Origin: CAXTKD01 sp964244885
Lineage (GTDB): Bacteria; Pseudomonadota; Alphaproteobacteria; Sphingomonadales; Sphingomonadaceae
DNA: 64,000 bases
Direction of reading: 5' to 3'
Assembly: GCA_964244885.1 (NCBI GenBank)
Contig: CAXTKD010000006.1
Coordinates: forward strand, 62,001 to 126,000
Part shown: in pieces, positions 33,167 to 42,217 of the stretch
Layout of the letters: each line of letters begins with the position of its first letter
Position numbering within the stretch: position 1 is the first letter of the stretch
The notes under the pieces: model-generated
Databases searched by the model: none
Seen by the model: only the letters and a program-made list of their open reading frames with translations
Told to the model about the DNA's origin: nothing
Translations under genes and position numbers: made by a program

Positions 33167-34540
33167 CTAAAGCCGCTCCAACCTCACCGGCAGCCCATCC
33201 TTCGGCTTCGGTATCGGGAACATGCTGAAGTCGCCCTCATACCCGTCCGCCAGCACGATCCGCCGCGTGCTCAGTAGATGATACAGAAACACCTTCACCT
33301 GCATGTAGGCGAAGTGCAGCCCCAGGCACATGTGCGCCCCGCCGCCGAACGGCACCCAGGCGTACTTATGCCGGCCCTTCGAATTCTGCGTCGTGAAGCG
33401 CAGCGGGTCGAAGCGCTCGGGCTCCGGCCAGATGTCGGCCAGCCGGTGAGTCGCCATCGGAGTCACGCCGACATGCGTTCCCGCCGGGATGCGATACCCC
33501 ATGAACTCGAAGTCGCGCAGCGCCCGGCGCGGCATCGACGGCACCGGGGAGGTCAGCCGCAGCGCCTCCTTGAACGCCATCTCGCAGAACTGCAGGTCGC
33601 CGAGCCGGTCGTAGGGAAGCGCGTCGCCGGCCTCCGCCTTCACCGCCAGCACTTCCTTGCGCAGCTCGTCCTGCCACTCGGGGTTCTTGGCGAGGTAATA
33701 GACCAGCGAGGTCAGCGAGGAGGTGATGGTGTCGTGCGCCGCCATCATCAGGAAGTTCATGTGGTCGATGATCTCGTCATCGCTCAGCAGCTTGCCCTGG
33801 TCGTTCTCGGCGTTGCAGATCTGCGTGAACATGTCGTCGCCGACGGCGCCCCGCCGCTTCGGAATCTCCCGCCCGAAGAATTCGCACATATACTTCCGGC
33901 CCGCGACGCCGCGCCCCATCGCGGTGAACGGCAGCGGCACGCGGACGATGCCGATCGACGCCGCCACCATCGCGACGAACGCCTGGTTGATCCGCTCCGC
34001 CTCCGGCCCCCACGGGATGCCGAGGAAGGAGTGCGCGGCGAGGTCGAGCGTCAGCTGCTTGATCGCCGAGTAGAACTTGATCTCCTCCGGCCAGCCCGCG
34101 ACGCCGCGCGCCACGCCGTCGTTCAGCGCGCCGATATAATTGCGCATCGGCTCCGGCTTGAAGGCGACCGACAGCGTCTTGCGATCCATCCGGTGGTGGT
34201 CGAAATCCATCAGCATCAGGCCGCGCGGGAAGAGGCGGCCGAGGATCGGATTCCAGCCGAGCTCCGACGAGAAATTCTTCTCGCGGTCGAACATCACCAG
34301 CTCGTTGGCCTCGGGGCCGACGAGCGTGACGGACCAGCCGTTGAAATTGTTGTTGCGGTAGACCGGGCCATAGCGGGCGTAGTTGCGCGCCGCGGTCCCC
34401 AGCGGGTCGGCGAGCAGCTTGATGGTGTTGACGACGGTCAGCCCGGGCTTGGGGTCGCCGGGCAGGTGCCGGAGGCCGTCAAGGCCGACATCGGGCAGCC
34501 GCGCGGGCCGGAAGCTGCCGGCGGGGACGGGGGCGTTCAT
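33167..34540 (-). CDS. Cytochrome P450
   Basis: 457 aa, soluble. I-helix 'MMAAHDTITSSL' (Ala-Ala-x-Asp-Thr oxygen-binding pattern), ExxR 'FKEALRLTSPVPSMPRRA', and the heme-binding loop 'FGGGAHMCLGLHFAYMQ' with the cysteine ligand are all present. Residues 'PKPGLTVVNTIKLLADPLGTAARNYARYGPVYR' resemble the start of class-II-like bacterial P450s. It inserts oxygen into an unknown hydrophobic substrate and needs an electron-transfer partner. No ferredoxin or reductase gene is adjacent, so it looks like an orphan. The 153 bp upstream (34541-34693) is A+T-richer and probably carries its promoter. Confidence 0.92.
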   Translation of the reverse strand: MNAPVPAGSFRPARLPDVGLDGLRHLPGDPKPGLTVVNTIKLLADPLGTAARNYARYGPVYRNNNFNGWSVTLVGPEANELVMFDREKNFSSELGWNPILGRLFPRGLMLMDFDHHRMDRKTLSVAFKPEPMRNYIGALNDGVARGVAGWPEEIKFYSAIKQLTLDLAAHSFLGIPWGPEAERINQAFVAMVAASIGIVRVPLPFTAMGRGVAGRKYMCEFFGREIPKRRGAVGDDMFTQICNAENDQGKLLSDDEIIDHMNFLMMAAHDTITSSLTSLVYYLAKNPEWQDELRKEVLAVKAEAGDALPYDRLGDLQFCEMAFKEALRLTSPVPSMPRRALRDFEFMGYRIPAGTHVGVTPMATHRLADIWPEPERFDPLRFTTQNSKGRHKYAWVPFGGGAHMCLGLHFAYMQVKVFLYHLLSTRRIVLADGYEGDFSMFPIPKPKDGLPVRLERL

Positions 34541-34693
34541 CGATGGCGCTCCGCTTATTTACACGGAGGTAGATTACGCAACGCAACTTTTGAACGCAAC
34601 TCAAATCGGGTCGAGGGAAGAGTGGCCGACGCGTGGGTCGTTCGCGCCGGCCACCCCCGCACCGCGTTGAGCGGTACAGCTCGTCTGGCGTGC

Positions 34694-35083
34694 CTAGCGG
34701 CAGCGGCCGGAATTGTTGTCGATGGTGTGGCCGAGCACGCCGCCCAGCAGGCCGCCGATGATCGTGCTCCGGCCCCGGTCGCCGTTGCCGACCGCGTTGC
34801 CGAGCGCGCCGCCGGCGATCGCGCCGATGATCGTGCCGTCGGCATTCGAGCCCCGGCAGCCATAGCCGCCGCTGTAGCCCCGGCCATAGCCGCCGCGGTT
34901 ATAGCCGTAGCCGCGCTGGGCGCGAACATAGCCGTAGCCGCGATCGTTTCCGTAGCCACGGTCATGACCACGATCGTAGCCCTGGCTGTAACCGCGGTCG
35001 TTGCCGCGATCCCAATGGTCACGGGCGAGCGCCGGAGCGCTCAGCGTCGAAAGCGCGATCGCGATGGTCAGCAGCGTTTTCAT
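34694..35083 (-). CDS. Glycine-zipper (17 kDa antigen-like) outer-membrane-associated protein
   Basis: 129 aa. A signal peptide (MKTLLTIAIALSTLSAPALA) leads to a Tyr/Gly/Arg/Asp-rich repeat region (residues ~21-72, repeated 'DRGY'/'RGYG' units). A glycine-zipper pair follows, 'GTIIGAIAGGALGNAVGNG' and 'STIIGGLLGGVLGHTID', typical of Rickettsia 17-kDa-antigen/YMGG-like domains, ending in 'RCR'. Such domains insert in or associate with the outer membrane. A perfect CTGAACT direct repeat lies 64-81 bp upstream and could be a response-regulator site, which suggests envelope-stress control. Confidence 0.82.
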   Translation of the reverse strand: MKTLLTIAIALSTLSAPALARDHWDRGNDRGYSQGYDRGHDRGYGNDRGYGYVRAQRGYGYNRGGYGRGYSGGYGCRGSNADGTIIGAIAGGALGNAVGNGDRGRSTIIGGLLGGVLGHTIDNNSGRCR

Positions 35084-35146
35084 CTTACACCTCGTTTCAG
35101 CGGTCCATTACTTCGAACCGGTAACGAGGCTTATGGTCGAGTCGCG

Positions 35147-35164
35147 CTGAACTTGCTCTGAACT
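35147..35164 (-). promoter_or_regulatory. Perfect heptamer direct repeat, OmpR/PhoB-type spacing
   Basis: CTGAACT-TGCT-CTGAACT on the plus strand (AGTTCAG repeats on the transcribed side). Two identical heptamers with a 4-base spacer (11-bp period) match the binding architecture of OmpR/PhoB-family regulators. It is 64 bp upstream of the glycine-zipper gene start. Confidence 0.5.
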
Positions 35165-35235
35165 CAAAGAAGCTGGAAAATGAACGAACCGTTTGTTGCC
35201 GTTAATGTTCGGAGGTTGTGCTCACGAGGCACGAA

Positions 35236-35340
35236 AGCCCCTCCCCTTCAGGGGAGGGGTTGGGGTGGGGCCTCTCCGCCAAACTCTGAGCGGGGTGGAT
35301 GGTCCCCACCCCCATCCCCTCCCCTGAAGGGGAGGGGCGT
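35236..35340. repeat. Family A repeat doublet downstream of ctrA
   Basis: Left arm GCCCCTCCCCTTCAGGGGAG, right arm CCCCTCCCCTGAAGGGGAGG, with a ~45-base centre; arms are reverse complements. It lies just past the ctrA stop and could act as its 3' hairpin. Confidence 0.8.
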
Positions 35341-35347
35341 AAGTCGC

Positions 35348-36061
<714 letters not shown>

Positions 36062-36120
36062 CGTCAGTCCCCCGGCTTCGCCCCGTGCCGACGCGTTCCC
36101 TCGCGCGGCCTCCAGAGCCC

Positions 36121-36174
36121 GTTAACCTTCCCTAAGATGGAATGAAAAGGTTAACGCCGGGTAAATGGTTAACG
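36121..36174 (-). promoter_or_regulatory. Cluster of GTTAAC / CtrA-box-like half sites upstream of ctrA
   Basis: GTTAAC occurs at 36121-36126, 36150-36155 and 36168-36173. The half-site TTAACCAT reads on the minus strand at the last copy. None forms a perfect TTAA-N7-TTAA, but the clustering between sciP and ctrA fits CtrA autoregulation. Confidence 0.55.
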
Positions 36175-36201
36175 CGGATTTTCTGTGGCGCTCGGGCCAC
36201 T

Positions 36202-36495
36202 CTACTCGAAGGCGCGGATTCGTGCCCGGTAATGCTGCACCCGCGTGACGCGTAGGCCCGGCAGGCCGTTGCGGTCGACCGCGGCACGCCACGATTCGAA
36301 CTCCTCGTCGCTCAGCGAATAGCGTGCGCAGGCTTCCTCGGCGGTCAGCAGCCCGCCCGTCACCGCGGCGACCACTTCGGCCTTGCGGCGCACAACCCAG
36401 CGCTGGGTGTCGGCAGGCGGAAGCGTGTCCAGCGACAGCGGCTCGCCCAGAGGCCCGATCACCGCCGCAGGCCGGAACGTTTGGTTCTCGATCAT
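36202..36495 (-). CDS. sciP: DUF1153 protein SciP, CtrA inhibitor
   Basis: 97 aa. 'VIGPLGEPLSLDTLPPADTQRWVVRRKAEVVAAVTGGLLTAEEACARYSLSDEEFESWRAAVDRNGLPGLRVTRVQHYR' is the full DUF1153/SciP domain, a helix-turn-helix-like fold. In Caulobacter SciP binds CtrA-bound promoters and blocks transcription activation, restricting CtrA action to part of the cell cycle. Here it lies directly upstream of ctrA in the same direction, with 140 bp and the GTTAAC cluster between them. Confidence 0.9.
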   Translation of the reverse strand: MIENQTFRPAAVIGPLGEPLSLDTLPPADTQRWVVRRKAEVVAAVTGGLLTAEEACARYSLSDEEFESWRAAVDRNGLPGLRVTRVQHYRARIRAFE

Positions 36496-36646
36496 TCTCG
36501 CCTCGCTACGCCGCCAACAGCCCGACCTTTAGCCCCGCCCCCTGAAAGAAGGGCTAAGCGTCAAGGTAAAGACGCCGACAATCTGGATTAACGGCAGTTG
36601 GGCGCGAAGCTTGAGATCGCTTCGTCGCAAGGCTAGGCCATCCCGC

Positions 36647-37747
36647 ATGATCGACTTCGACCTTCCAAAGGGCGCGCGCGTCGTCGTCGCCATGTCGGGC
36701 GGCGTCGATTCCTCGGTCGTCGCCGCGCTCGCCGCGGAGGCGGGCTACGAGGCGATCGGCGTGACGCTCCAGCTCTACGAGTCGAGCGCCAAGGCCGCCA
36801 AACCCGGTGCCTGCTGCGCCGGCGCCGACATCCGCGACGCCGCCCGCGTCGCCGCCTCCGTCGGCATCCCGCACTATGTCCTCGACTACGAAAGCGCCTT
36901 CCGTGCCGAGGTCATCGACGACTTCGCCGACGCCTACGCCGCCGGCCGCACCCCGATCCCCTGCGTGCGCTGCAACCAGACCGTGAAGTTTCGCGACCTG
37001 CTGACGGTCGCGAAGGACTTGGGCGCAGACGCGTTCGCCACCGGCCACTACGTCCGCCGCACCGGCAACCAGCTCCACCGCGCCGCCGACGCCTCGCGCG
37101 ACCAGAGCTATTTCCTGTTCGCGACGACGCCCGACCAGCTCGCTTACCTGCGCTTCCCATTGGGCGGCCTGCCCAAGGCGGAGGTCCGCGCCCATGCCGA
37201 GCGTCTCGGCCTCGCGGTCGCCGCCAAGCCCGACAGCCAGGACATCTGCTTCGTCCCCGATGGCGACTACGCCGCGGTCGTCCGCAGGCTCCGTCCCGAC
37301 GCCGCCGAGCCCGGCGACATCGTCGACACCGCCGGCCGCATCCTCGGCCGCCACAAGGGGCTGCTGCACTATACCGTCGGCCAGCGCAGAGGCCTCGACC
37401 TGGGCGGCATGACCGACCCGCTCTACGTCGTCCGCCTCGACACCGAACGCCGCCGCCTCGTCGTCGGCCCGGCAAGCGCCCTCGGCGTCTCGGCCGCCTG
37501 GCTCGGCGACCTCAACTGGCTCGACGCGCCGATCCCGGCGGAGGGCAGGGCGCTCACCGTCAAGGTCCGCTCGACCTCGCCCCCCGTCGCGGCCCGCCTG
37601 TTCCCCAACGGCGCCGTCCATTTCGCCACGCCCGAGCGCGGAGTCGCCCCCGGCCAGGCCTGCGTCGCCTACGACGCCGACCGGCTGCTGGGCGGCGGCT
37701 GGATCGACCGCACCGAGCGCGCGCTGGCCGAGGCGGAAGCGGCTTAG
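36647..37747 (+). CDS. mnmA: tRNA-specific 2-thiouridylase MnmA
   Basis: 366 aa from MIDFDLPKGARVVVAMSGGV; an upstream TTG at 36611 would add an unlikely Arg-rich tail. PP-loop 'AMSGGVDSSVVAAL' binds ATP. The two catalytic cysteines are in 'PCVRCNQTVKF' and 'SQDICFVPDGDY'. It thiolates U34 of tRNA-Lys, -Glu and -Gln using relay sulfur. It is divergent from sciP. No neighbour shares its pathway. Confidence 0.95.
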   Translation: MIDFDLPKGARVVVAMSGGVDSSVVAALAAEAGYEAIGVTLQLYESSAKAAKPGACCAGADIRDAARVAASVGIPHYVLDYESAFRAEVIDDFADAYAAGRTPIPCVRCNQTVKFRDLLTVAKDLGADAFATGHYVRRTGNQLHRAADASRDQSYFLFATTPDQLAYLRFPLGGLPKAEVRAHAERLGLAVAAKPDSQDICFVPDGDYAAVVRRLRPDAAEPGDIVDTAGRILGRHKGLLHYTVGQRRGLDLGGMTDPLYVVRLDTERRRLVVGPASALGVSAAWLGDLNWLDAPIPAEGRALTVKVRSTSPPVAARLFPNGAVHFATPERGVAPGQACVAYDADRLLGGGWIDRTERALAEAEAA

Positions 37748-37764
37748 ACTGCCCTTCCAAAATC

Positions 37765-37842
37765 CCGTTCGTCCTGAGCTTGTCGAAGGACGTGTCGCAC
37801 CGCCGGGCGGGCCACGTCCTTCGACAAGCTCAGGACGAACGG
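37765..37842. repeat. Family C repeat doublet, perfect 30-bp inverted repeat
   Basis: Arms 37765-37794 (CCGTTCGTCCTGAGCTTGTC then GAAGGACGTG) and 37813-37842 are exact reverse complements with an 18-base loop. It lies between the convergent mnmA and phzF-like genes, where it could end both transcripts. Confidence 0.9.
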
Positions 37843-37858
37843 AGGTTAGTGCATAGCG

Positions 37859-38671
37859 CTAGCGCGAAAGCCGGAACACGCCCTCGATCGTCGTCACGCA
37901 CGAGCCGCCGAGGATCACCCGGTCCCCCGCCAGTCGGCAGTGCACCGTCCCGCCCCGCGCCGAGGCCTGCCGCGCCACGAAGCTGTCGCGTCCCAGCCGC
38001 TCGGCCCAATAGGGCGTCAGCATCGCATGCGCCGACCCGGTCACCGGATCCTCGTCGATTCCCGCCGCCGGCGCGAACACCCGGCTGACGACGTCGAAGT
38101 CGCCATCCCCCGGCGCGGTCGCGATCACCAGAACGCCGCCGAAGGCAGCAAGCGCGCGGAAGTCGGGTTCGAGCCCCCGCACCGCGTCGGCGCTCTCCAG
38201 CACCGCCATCAGGCTCGGCTCGCTGGCGGTCGTCGTCTGCCGCAGGCACCCGACCTTCGCGCCGAGCGCCGCCTCGAACCCCGGCTTGTCGACCGCGTCC
38301 GACGGCCACGCCGGCAGGTCCAGCGTCAGCCGGTCGCCGTCGCGCGCCACCGTGAGAATCCCGGACTTGCGAGTCCGGAATCGCACCTGCTGGCGCGCCG
38401 GATCGCGCGACAGCACATGATGGCCGCTCGCCAGGGTCGCATGGCCGCACAGCGCGACCTCGACCTCGGGCGTGAACCAGCGCAGTTCATAATCCGCCTC
38501 GCCCGTCGCATCGGGAATGAGGAAGGCTGTCTCGGCGACATTGTTCTCGTTGCCAATCGCCTGCAGCACATCGTCGTCGAGCCACGCATCGAGCGGCATC
38601 ACGCACGCTTGGTTGCCCTCGAACGCCGTCTCAGCGAACGCATCGATCTGGAAGAAGGGAAGTTCGCGCAT
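37859..38671 (-). CDS. PhzF family isomerase/epimerase-like protein
   Basis: 270 aa from MRELPFFQIDAFAETAFEGN. 'NENNVAETAFL' (the family Glu region), 'VEVALCGHATLASGHHVL' and 'GIDEDPVTGSAHAMLTPYWA' (catalytic Asp/Ser region) are PhzF signatures. Family members catalyse proton shifts, as in phenazine synthesis, but most chromosomal copies have unknown substrates. There are no phenazine genes here. The next gene upstream, pdxH, ends nine bases before it on the same strand, so the two are probably cotranscribed. Confidence 0.88.
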   Translation of the reverse strand: MRELPFFQIDAFAETAFEGNQACVMPLDAWLDDDVLQAIGNENNVAETAFLIPDATGEADYELRWFTPEVEVALCGHATLASGHHVLSRDPARQQVRFRTRKSGILTVARDGDRLTLDLPAWPSDAVDKPGFEAALGAKVGCLRQTTTASEPSLMAVLESADAVRGLEPDFRALAAFGGVLVIATAPGDGDFDVVSRVFAPAAGIDEDPVTGSAHAMLTPYWAERLGRDSFVARQASARGGTVHCRLAGDRVILGGSCVTTIEGVFRLSR

Positions 38672-38679
38672 GAGCCCTC

Positions 38680-39270
38680 TCAGGGAAACAGCAGCCCGGT
38701 CGACCAGCCGTCGCCGCTGCGGGTGTAGACCAGCCGGTCGTGTAGCCGGTTCGGCCGGTCCTGCCAGAACTCGACCGTCTCGGGCGCCACGCGGAAACCC
38801 GACCAGTGCGCCGGGCGCGGCACCGGCCGCCCCTCGAACCGCGCCGCGAATCCCGCCATCCGCGTCTCGAACGTCTCGCGGTCCCGCATCGGCCGCGACT
38901 GGTCCGACGCCCAGGCGCCGAGCTGCGAGTCGCGGTGGCGCGAGGCGAAATAGGCGTCGGCCTCTTGGGGCTCGACCGGGTCGGCGCGCCCGTCGATCCG
39001 CACCTGCCGCTTCAGCGTCTTCCAATGGAAGTCGAGGTGGACAAAGGGATTGCCGGCAAGCTCGCTGCCCTTGCGGCTCTCGAGGTTGGTGTAGAACACG
39101 AAGCCCCGTTCGTCCCACGCCTTCATCAGCACGATTCGAGTCGACGGGCGGCCATCGGCGGCAACGGTCGCGACCGACATCGCGTTGGGGTCGCTCGGCT
39201 CCGCGGCCTCGGCCTCGGCGAACCAGCGTTCGAACAGCGGGAAGGGGGTGGCGGGGGCGTCGGCGATCAT
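38680..39270 (-). CDS. pdxH: Pyridoxamine 5'-phosphate oxidase
   Basis: 196 aa. 'DPNAMSVATVAADGRPSTRIVLMKAWDERGFVFYTNLESRKGSELAGNPF' (FMN site), 'WKTLKRQVRIDG', 'SRHRDSQLGAWASDQS' and the C-terminal 'NRLHDRLVYTRSGDGWSTGLLFP' (PLP binding) cover the whole family. It oxidises PNP and PMP to PLP with FMN and oxygen. It is divergent from the DnaJ-like gene, with 64 bp between starts, and probably shares a transcript with the PhzF-like gene. Confidence 0.95.
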   Translation of the reverse strand: MIADAPATPFPLFERWFAEAEAAEPSDPNAMSVATVAADGRPSTRIVLMKAWDERGFVFYTNLESRKGSELAGNPFVHLDFHWKTLKRQVRIDGRADPVEPQEADAYFASRHRDSQLGAWASDQSRPMRDRETFETRMAGFAARFEGRPVPRPAHWSGFRVAPETVEFWQDRPNRLHDRLVYTRSGDGWSTGLLFP

Positions 39271-39334
39271 CGCCGCCGCTGGTAGTCGCGACTGCGGTCT
39301 TTACGCAACCGTGTTGCAGCCCTACCTCACGGGC

Positions 39335-40267
39335 ATGGCGGATCTCTACACCACTTTGGGCGTGAAGCGCGGCGCGACCGACGCCGAAATCAAGAAGGCC
39401 TATCGCAAGCTCGCAAAGGAGCTTCACCCCGATCGCAACAAGGACAACGCCAAGGCGTCGGAGCGCTTCAAGGACGTCTCCGCCGCTTATTCGATCCTCT
39501 CCGACAGCGACAAGCGCGCGCAATACGACCGTGGCGAGATCGGGGACGACGGCGCCCAGCGCGCCCCCTTCGGCTTCGGCGGCGCCCGCCCCGGCGGAAG
39601 CAGCGGCTTCAATCCTGGCCAGGGCGGCGGCTTCGAATTCGGCGGCGACGCCGGAGACATCTTCTCCGAGCTGTTCGGCCGCGCGCGCGGCGGCGGCGGC
39701 TTCGGCGGCGATCCCCGCATGCGCCAGCGCGCGCCGCAGAAGGGCGCCGACGTCGCCTATCGCCTCGCCGTGCCGTTCGAGGCGGCGGCGACGCTCGAGA
39801 CTCAGCGCATCACGCTCCAGAATGGCAAGACGCTCGACCTGAAGCTCCCAGCGGGCTTCGAGGGCGGCCGCCAGATGCGGCTCGCCGGGCAGGGCCAGGC
39901 CGGCCCGGGCGGGGCGGGCGACGCGCTCGTCACGCTCGACATCGCGCCGCACCGCTTCTTCACGCGGGAAGGCGACAACATCCGCCTCGACCTGCCGGTG
40001 CGGCTCGACGAAGCGGTGCTCGGCGCCAAGGTCAAGGTGCCCACCGCCGACGGCCCGGTGATGGTCGCCGTCCCCGCCGGCTCGACCTCGGGCAAGGTGC
40101 TTCGCCTGCGCGGGCGCGGCTTCACCCGCGCCGACAAGACGCGCGGCGACCAGCTCGTCACGCTGATCGTCGATCTTCCCGCCGGCGACGCGGAGCTTCG
40201 CGCCTTCGCCGAGCGTTGGGGGGGCGACAGAGGCCGCAACCCGCGCGCCTCGCTGGGCGTGGACTGA
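39335..40267 (+). CDS. DnaJ-class co-chaperone (CbpA-like, no zinc finger)
   Basis: 310 aa from MADLYTTLGVKRG. J domain with HPD at residues 31-33, then a long Gly/Phe-rich region ('FGFGGARPGGSSGFNPGQGGGFEFGG') and two C-terminal beta domains ('DLKLPAGFEGGRQMRLAGQGQ', 'VPTADGPVMVAVPAGSTSGKVLRLRGRGF'). The CxxCxGxG zinc finger of true DnaJ is absent, so this is the CbpA/DnaJ-B type. It stimulates the Hsp70 ATPase and delivers clients. It heads the run yihY - fabI - DUF4160 - DUF2442 - aroC on the same strand with very short gaps. Confidence 0.88.
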   Translation: MADLYTTLGVKRGATDAEIKKAYRKLAKELHPDRNKDNAKASERFKDVSAAYSILSDSDKRAQYDRGEIGDDGAQRAPFGFGGARPGGSSGFNPGQGGGFEFGGDAGDIFSELFGRARGGGGFGGDPRMRQRAPQKGADVAYRLAVPFEAAATLETQRITLQNGKTLDLKLPAGFEGGRQMRLAGQGQAGPGGAGDALVTLDIAPHRFFTREGDNIRLDLPVRLDEAVLGAKVKVPTADGPVMVAVPAGSTSGKVLRLRGRGFTRADKTRGDQLVTLIVDLPAGDAELRAFAERWGGDRGRNPRASLGVD

Positions 40268-40271
40268 CGAC

Positions 40272-41168
40272 TTGAACGGAACGCTCGCGCGACAGATCGC
40301 CCGGGTCCCGGCGCGCACCCTCGAGGTCGCCAAGCGCGTCCTCATCCACACCTATACCGACGGCTTCATCCACGCCGGCAACCTCGCCTATCTCGCGCTG
40401 CTGACGCTCTTCCCGTTCTTCATCGTCGTCGCGGCGATCGCCGGCACATTGGGCAGTTCGGACGCCGGGCTGCACGCCATCACCAGCTTCATGCGGACGG
40501 TGCCGCCCGATGTCGGCAACCTGCTCTCGGGCCCGATCAACGACGTGCTGACAAAGAGCACGGGCAAGGGCCTGCTCACCCTCGGCATCCTCGTCGGCCT
40601 GTGGTCGACCGCTAGCTTCATCGAGACGATGCGCGAGATCCTGCGCCGCGCCTACCAGACCACGCCCGGCCTCGCCTTCTGGCGCTATCGCCTCGGCAGC
40701 ATGGCGATGATCGTCGCGGCGGTGATGCTGATGCTCGTCGCCTTCGCCTTCCAGGTCGCGCTGACCGGCGCCGAGCAGTTCGTCGCGCGCATCCTGCCGT
40801 GGGCGACCGGGGCGCTCGGGCTGATCGGCGTGTCGCGCCTCGCGCCGCTCTTCGCGCTGTTCATCGCGCTTTATCTCACGTTCCGAACGCTGACGCCCAA
40901 GCGCTACCGAAGCGGCGGCTGCCTGATGTGGCCGGGGGCGGTCGTCACGACGGTGATCTGGATGGGAACGACGATGCTGCTTCCCGTCATTCTTGGGCAG
41001 CTCGGCGGCTACGACCGCACCTACGGCTCGCTCGCCGGCGTGATGATCGCGCTGCTGTTCTTCTTCATCGTCGGCCTCGGCTTCGTGCTCGGAGCGCAGC
41101 TCAACGCCGCACTGGCAACCATCCCGAAAAGCAGCCAAAAGGACGCCGCTCTAACAGCGGAGGCGTGA
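40272..41168 (+). CDS. YihY/BrkB family inner-membrane protein
   Basis: 298 aa from a TTG at 40272, four bases after the previous stop; no better upstream start exists. About six membrane segments are visible. 'AGNLAYLALLTLFPFFIVVAAIAG' and 'LWSTASFIETMREILRRAY' are the YihY/BrkB signatures, as is 'LGFVLGAQLNAAL' near the C-terminus. The family was once called RNase BN in error; its function is unknown, possibly envelope transport. It probably shares the dnaJ-like/fabI transcript. Confidence 0.86.
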   Translation: MNGTLARQIARVPARTLEVAKRVLIHTYTDGFIHAGNLAYLALLTLFPFFIVVAAIAGTLGSSDAGLHAITSFMRTVPPDVGNLLSGPINDVLTKSTGKGLLTLGILVGLWSTASFIETMREILRRAYQTTPGLAFWRYRLGSMAMIVAAVMLMLVAFAFQVALTGAEQFVARILPWATGALGLIGVSRLAPLFALFIALYLTFRTLTPKRYRSGGCLMWPGAVVTTVIWMGTTMLLPVILGQLGGYDRTYGSLAGVMIALLFFFIVGLGFVLGAQLNAALATIPKSSQKDAALTAEA

Positions 41169-41170
41169 CG

Positions 41171-41974
41171 ATGGCGGGATTGATGGCGGGCAAGCGGGGT
41201 CTGATCATGGGCGTCGCCAACGATCGCTCGCTCGCCTGGGGCATCGCCAAGGCCTTGAACGACCAGGGCGCCGAGCTCGCCTTCAGCTACCAGGGCGAGG
41301 CGCTGGAGAAACGCGTCCGCCCGCTCGCCGACAGCCTCGACAGCGACTTCCTGATCGAATGCGACGTCTCCAATATGGCGGCGCTCGACCAGACCTTCGA
41401 AACACTTGGGAGCCGCTGGCCGACGATCGACTTCCTCGTCCACGCCATCGGCTACTCGGACAAGAACGAGCTGCGCGGCGCCTATGTCGACACCAGCCTC
41501 GACAATTTCCTGATGACGATGAACATCAGCGCCTACAGCTTCGTCGCCTGCGCCCAGCGCGCGCTGAAACTGATGCCCAACGGCGGCAGCCTGCTCACCC
41601 TGAGCTATTACGGCGCCGAGAAAGTCATCCCGCACTACAACGTCATGGGCGTCGCCAAGGCCGCGCTTGAGACCAGCGTCAAATATCTCGCGATGGACCT
41701 CGGGCCGAAGAACGTCCGGGTCAACGCCATTTCCGCCGGCCCGATCAAGACGCTGGCCGCCTCGGGCATCGGCGACTTCCGCTACATCCTCAAGTGGAAC
41801 GAGCTCAACGCCCCCCTGCGCCGCAACGTCACCATCGAGGACGTCGGCGGCGCCGGCCTCTACCTCTGCTCCGACCTCTCAAGCGGCGTCACCGGCGAGA
41901 TCCATCACGTCGACGCCGGCTACAACGTTATCGGCATGAAGGCGGAGGACGCGCCCGATATCGGGCTGGCGTGA
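41171..41974 (+). CDS. fabI: Enoyl-[acyl-carrier-protein] reductase (NADH)
   Basis: 267 aa, starting two bases after the YihY stop. 'GLIMGVANDRSLAWGIAKAL' (dinucleotide site), 'DFLVHAIGYSDKNEL' and the catalytic pair Tyr156-x6-Lys163 ('YNVMGVAK') identify FabI, along with 'SAGPIKTLAASGIGDF'. It carries out the last reduction of each fatty-acid elongation round and is the triclosan target in other bacteria. A DUF4160 remnant starts five bases after its stop. Confidence 0.96.
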   Translation: MAGLMAGKRGLIMGVANDRSLAWGIAKALNDQGAELAFSYQGEALEKRVRPLADSLDSDFLIECDVSNMAALDQTFETLGSRWPTIDFLVHAIGYSDKNELRGAYVDTSLDNFLMTMNISAYSFVACAQRALKLMPNGGSLLTLSYYGAEKVIPHYNVMGVAKAALETSVKYLAMDLGPKNVRVNAISAGPIKTLAASGIGDFRYILKWNELNAPLRRNVTIEDVGGAGLYLCSDLSSGVTGEIHHVDAGYNVIGMKAEDAPDIGLA

Positions 41975-41978
41975 AGCC

Positions 41979-42217
41979 GTGCCCGAACTGTTGCGCTACC
42001 GGGGTTTCAAGTTCTTTTTCTATTCGAAAGAGGGCCGCTCGAACCACCGCATGTGCACGTCGCAAAAGCTGGCTGCGAGGTGAAGCTGTGGTTGACGCCC
42101 GTCGTACGCGTCGCGTCCAGGCGCAACATGGACCCGCGCACACTGCGAATGCTAATATCGGTAACGGAGGCCCACCGGGCCGAGTTCGAGGACCGTTGGA
42201 ATGAGTACTTTGCCTGA
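41979..42217 (+). pseudogene. DUF4160 gene broken by a one-base frameshift
   Basis: A GTG at 41979 begins MPELLRYRGFKFFFYSKEGR in frame 0. The DUF4160 sequence then continues one frame over from 42041: 'EPPHVHVAKAGCEVKLWLTPVV...LRMLISVTEAHRAEFEDRWNEYFA' to a TGA at 42215. One missing base near 42036-42040 explains the break. DUF4160 proteins ('LRIGGYRFFFYSNEG.EPPHVHV') usually sit directly before a DUF2442 gene, as here, and the pair resembles a toxin-antitoxin-like module of unproven function. It may be a true pseudogene or a sequence error. The last 17 bases overlap the DUF2442 start. Confidence 0.8.

Noticed and set aside
33167..34540. A P450 gene cluster linked to the fpr-like reductase at 21572
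   Set aside because: The two genes are 11 kb apart with no ferredoxin between; a functional link is possible but unsupported by layout.
37859..40351. An 830-codon frame ending in the PhzF-like protein
   Set aside because: Only the last 270 codons carry family motifs; the upstream part is antisense to the DnaJ-like gene and out of frame with pdxH.
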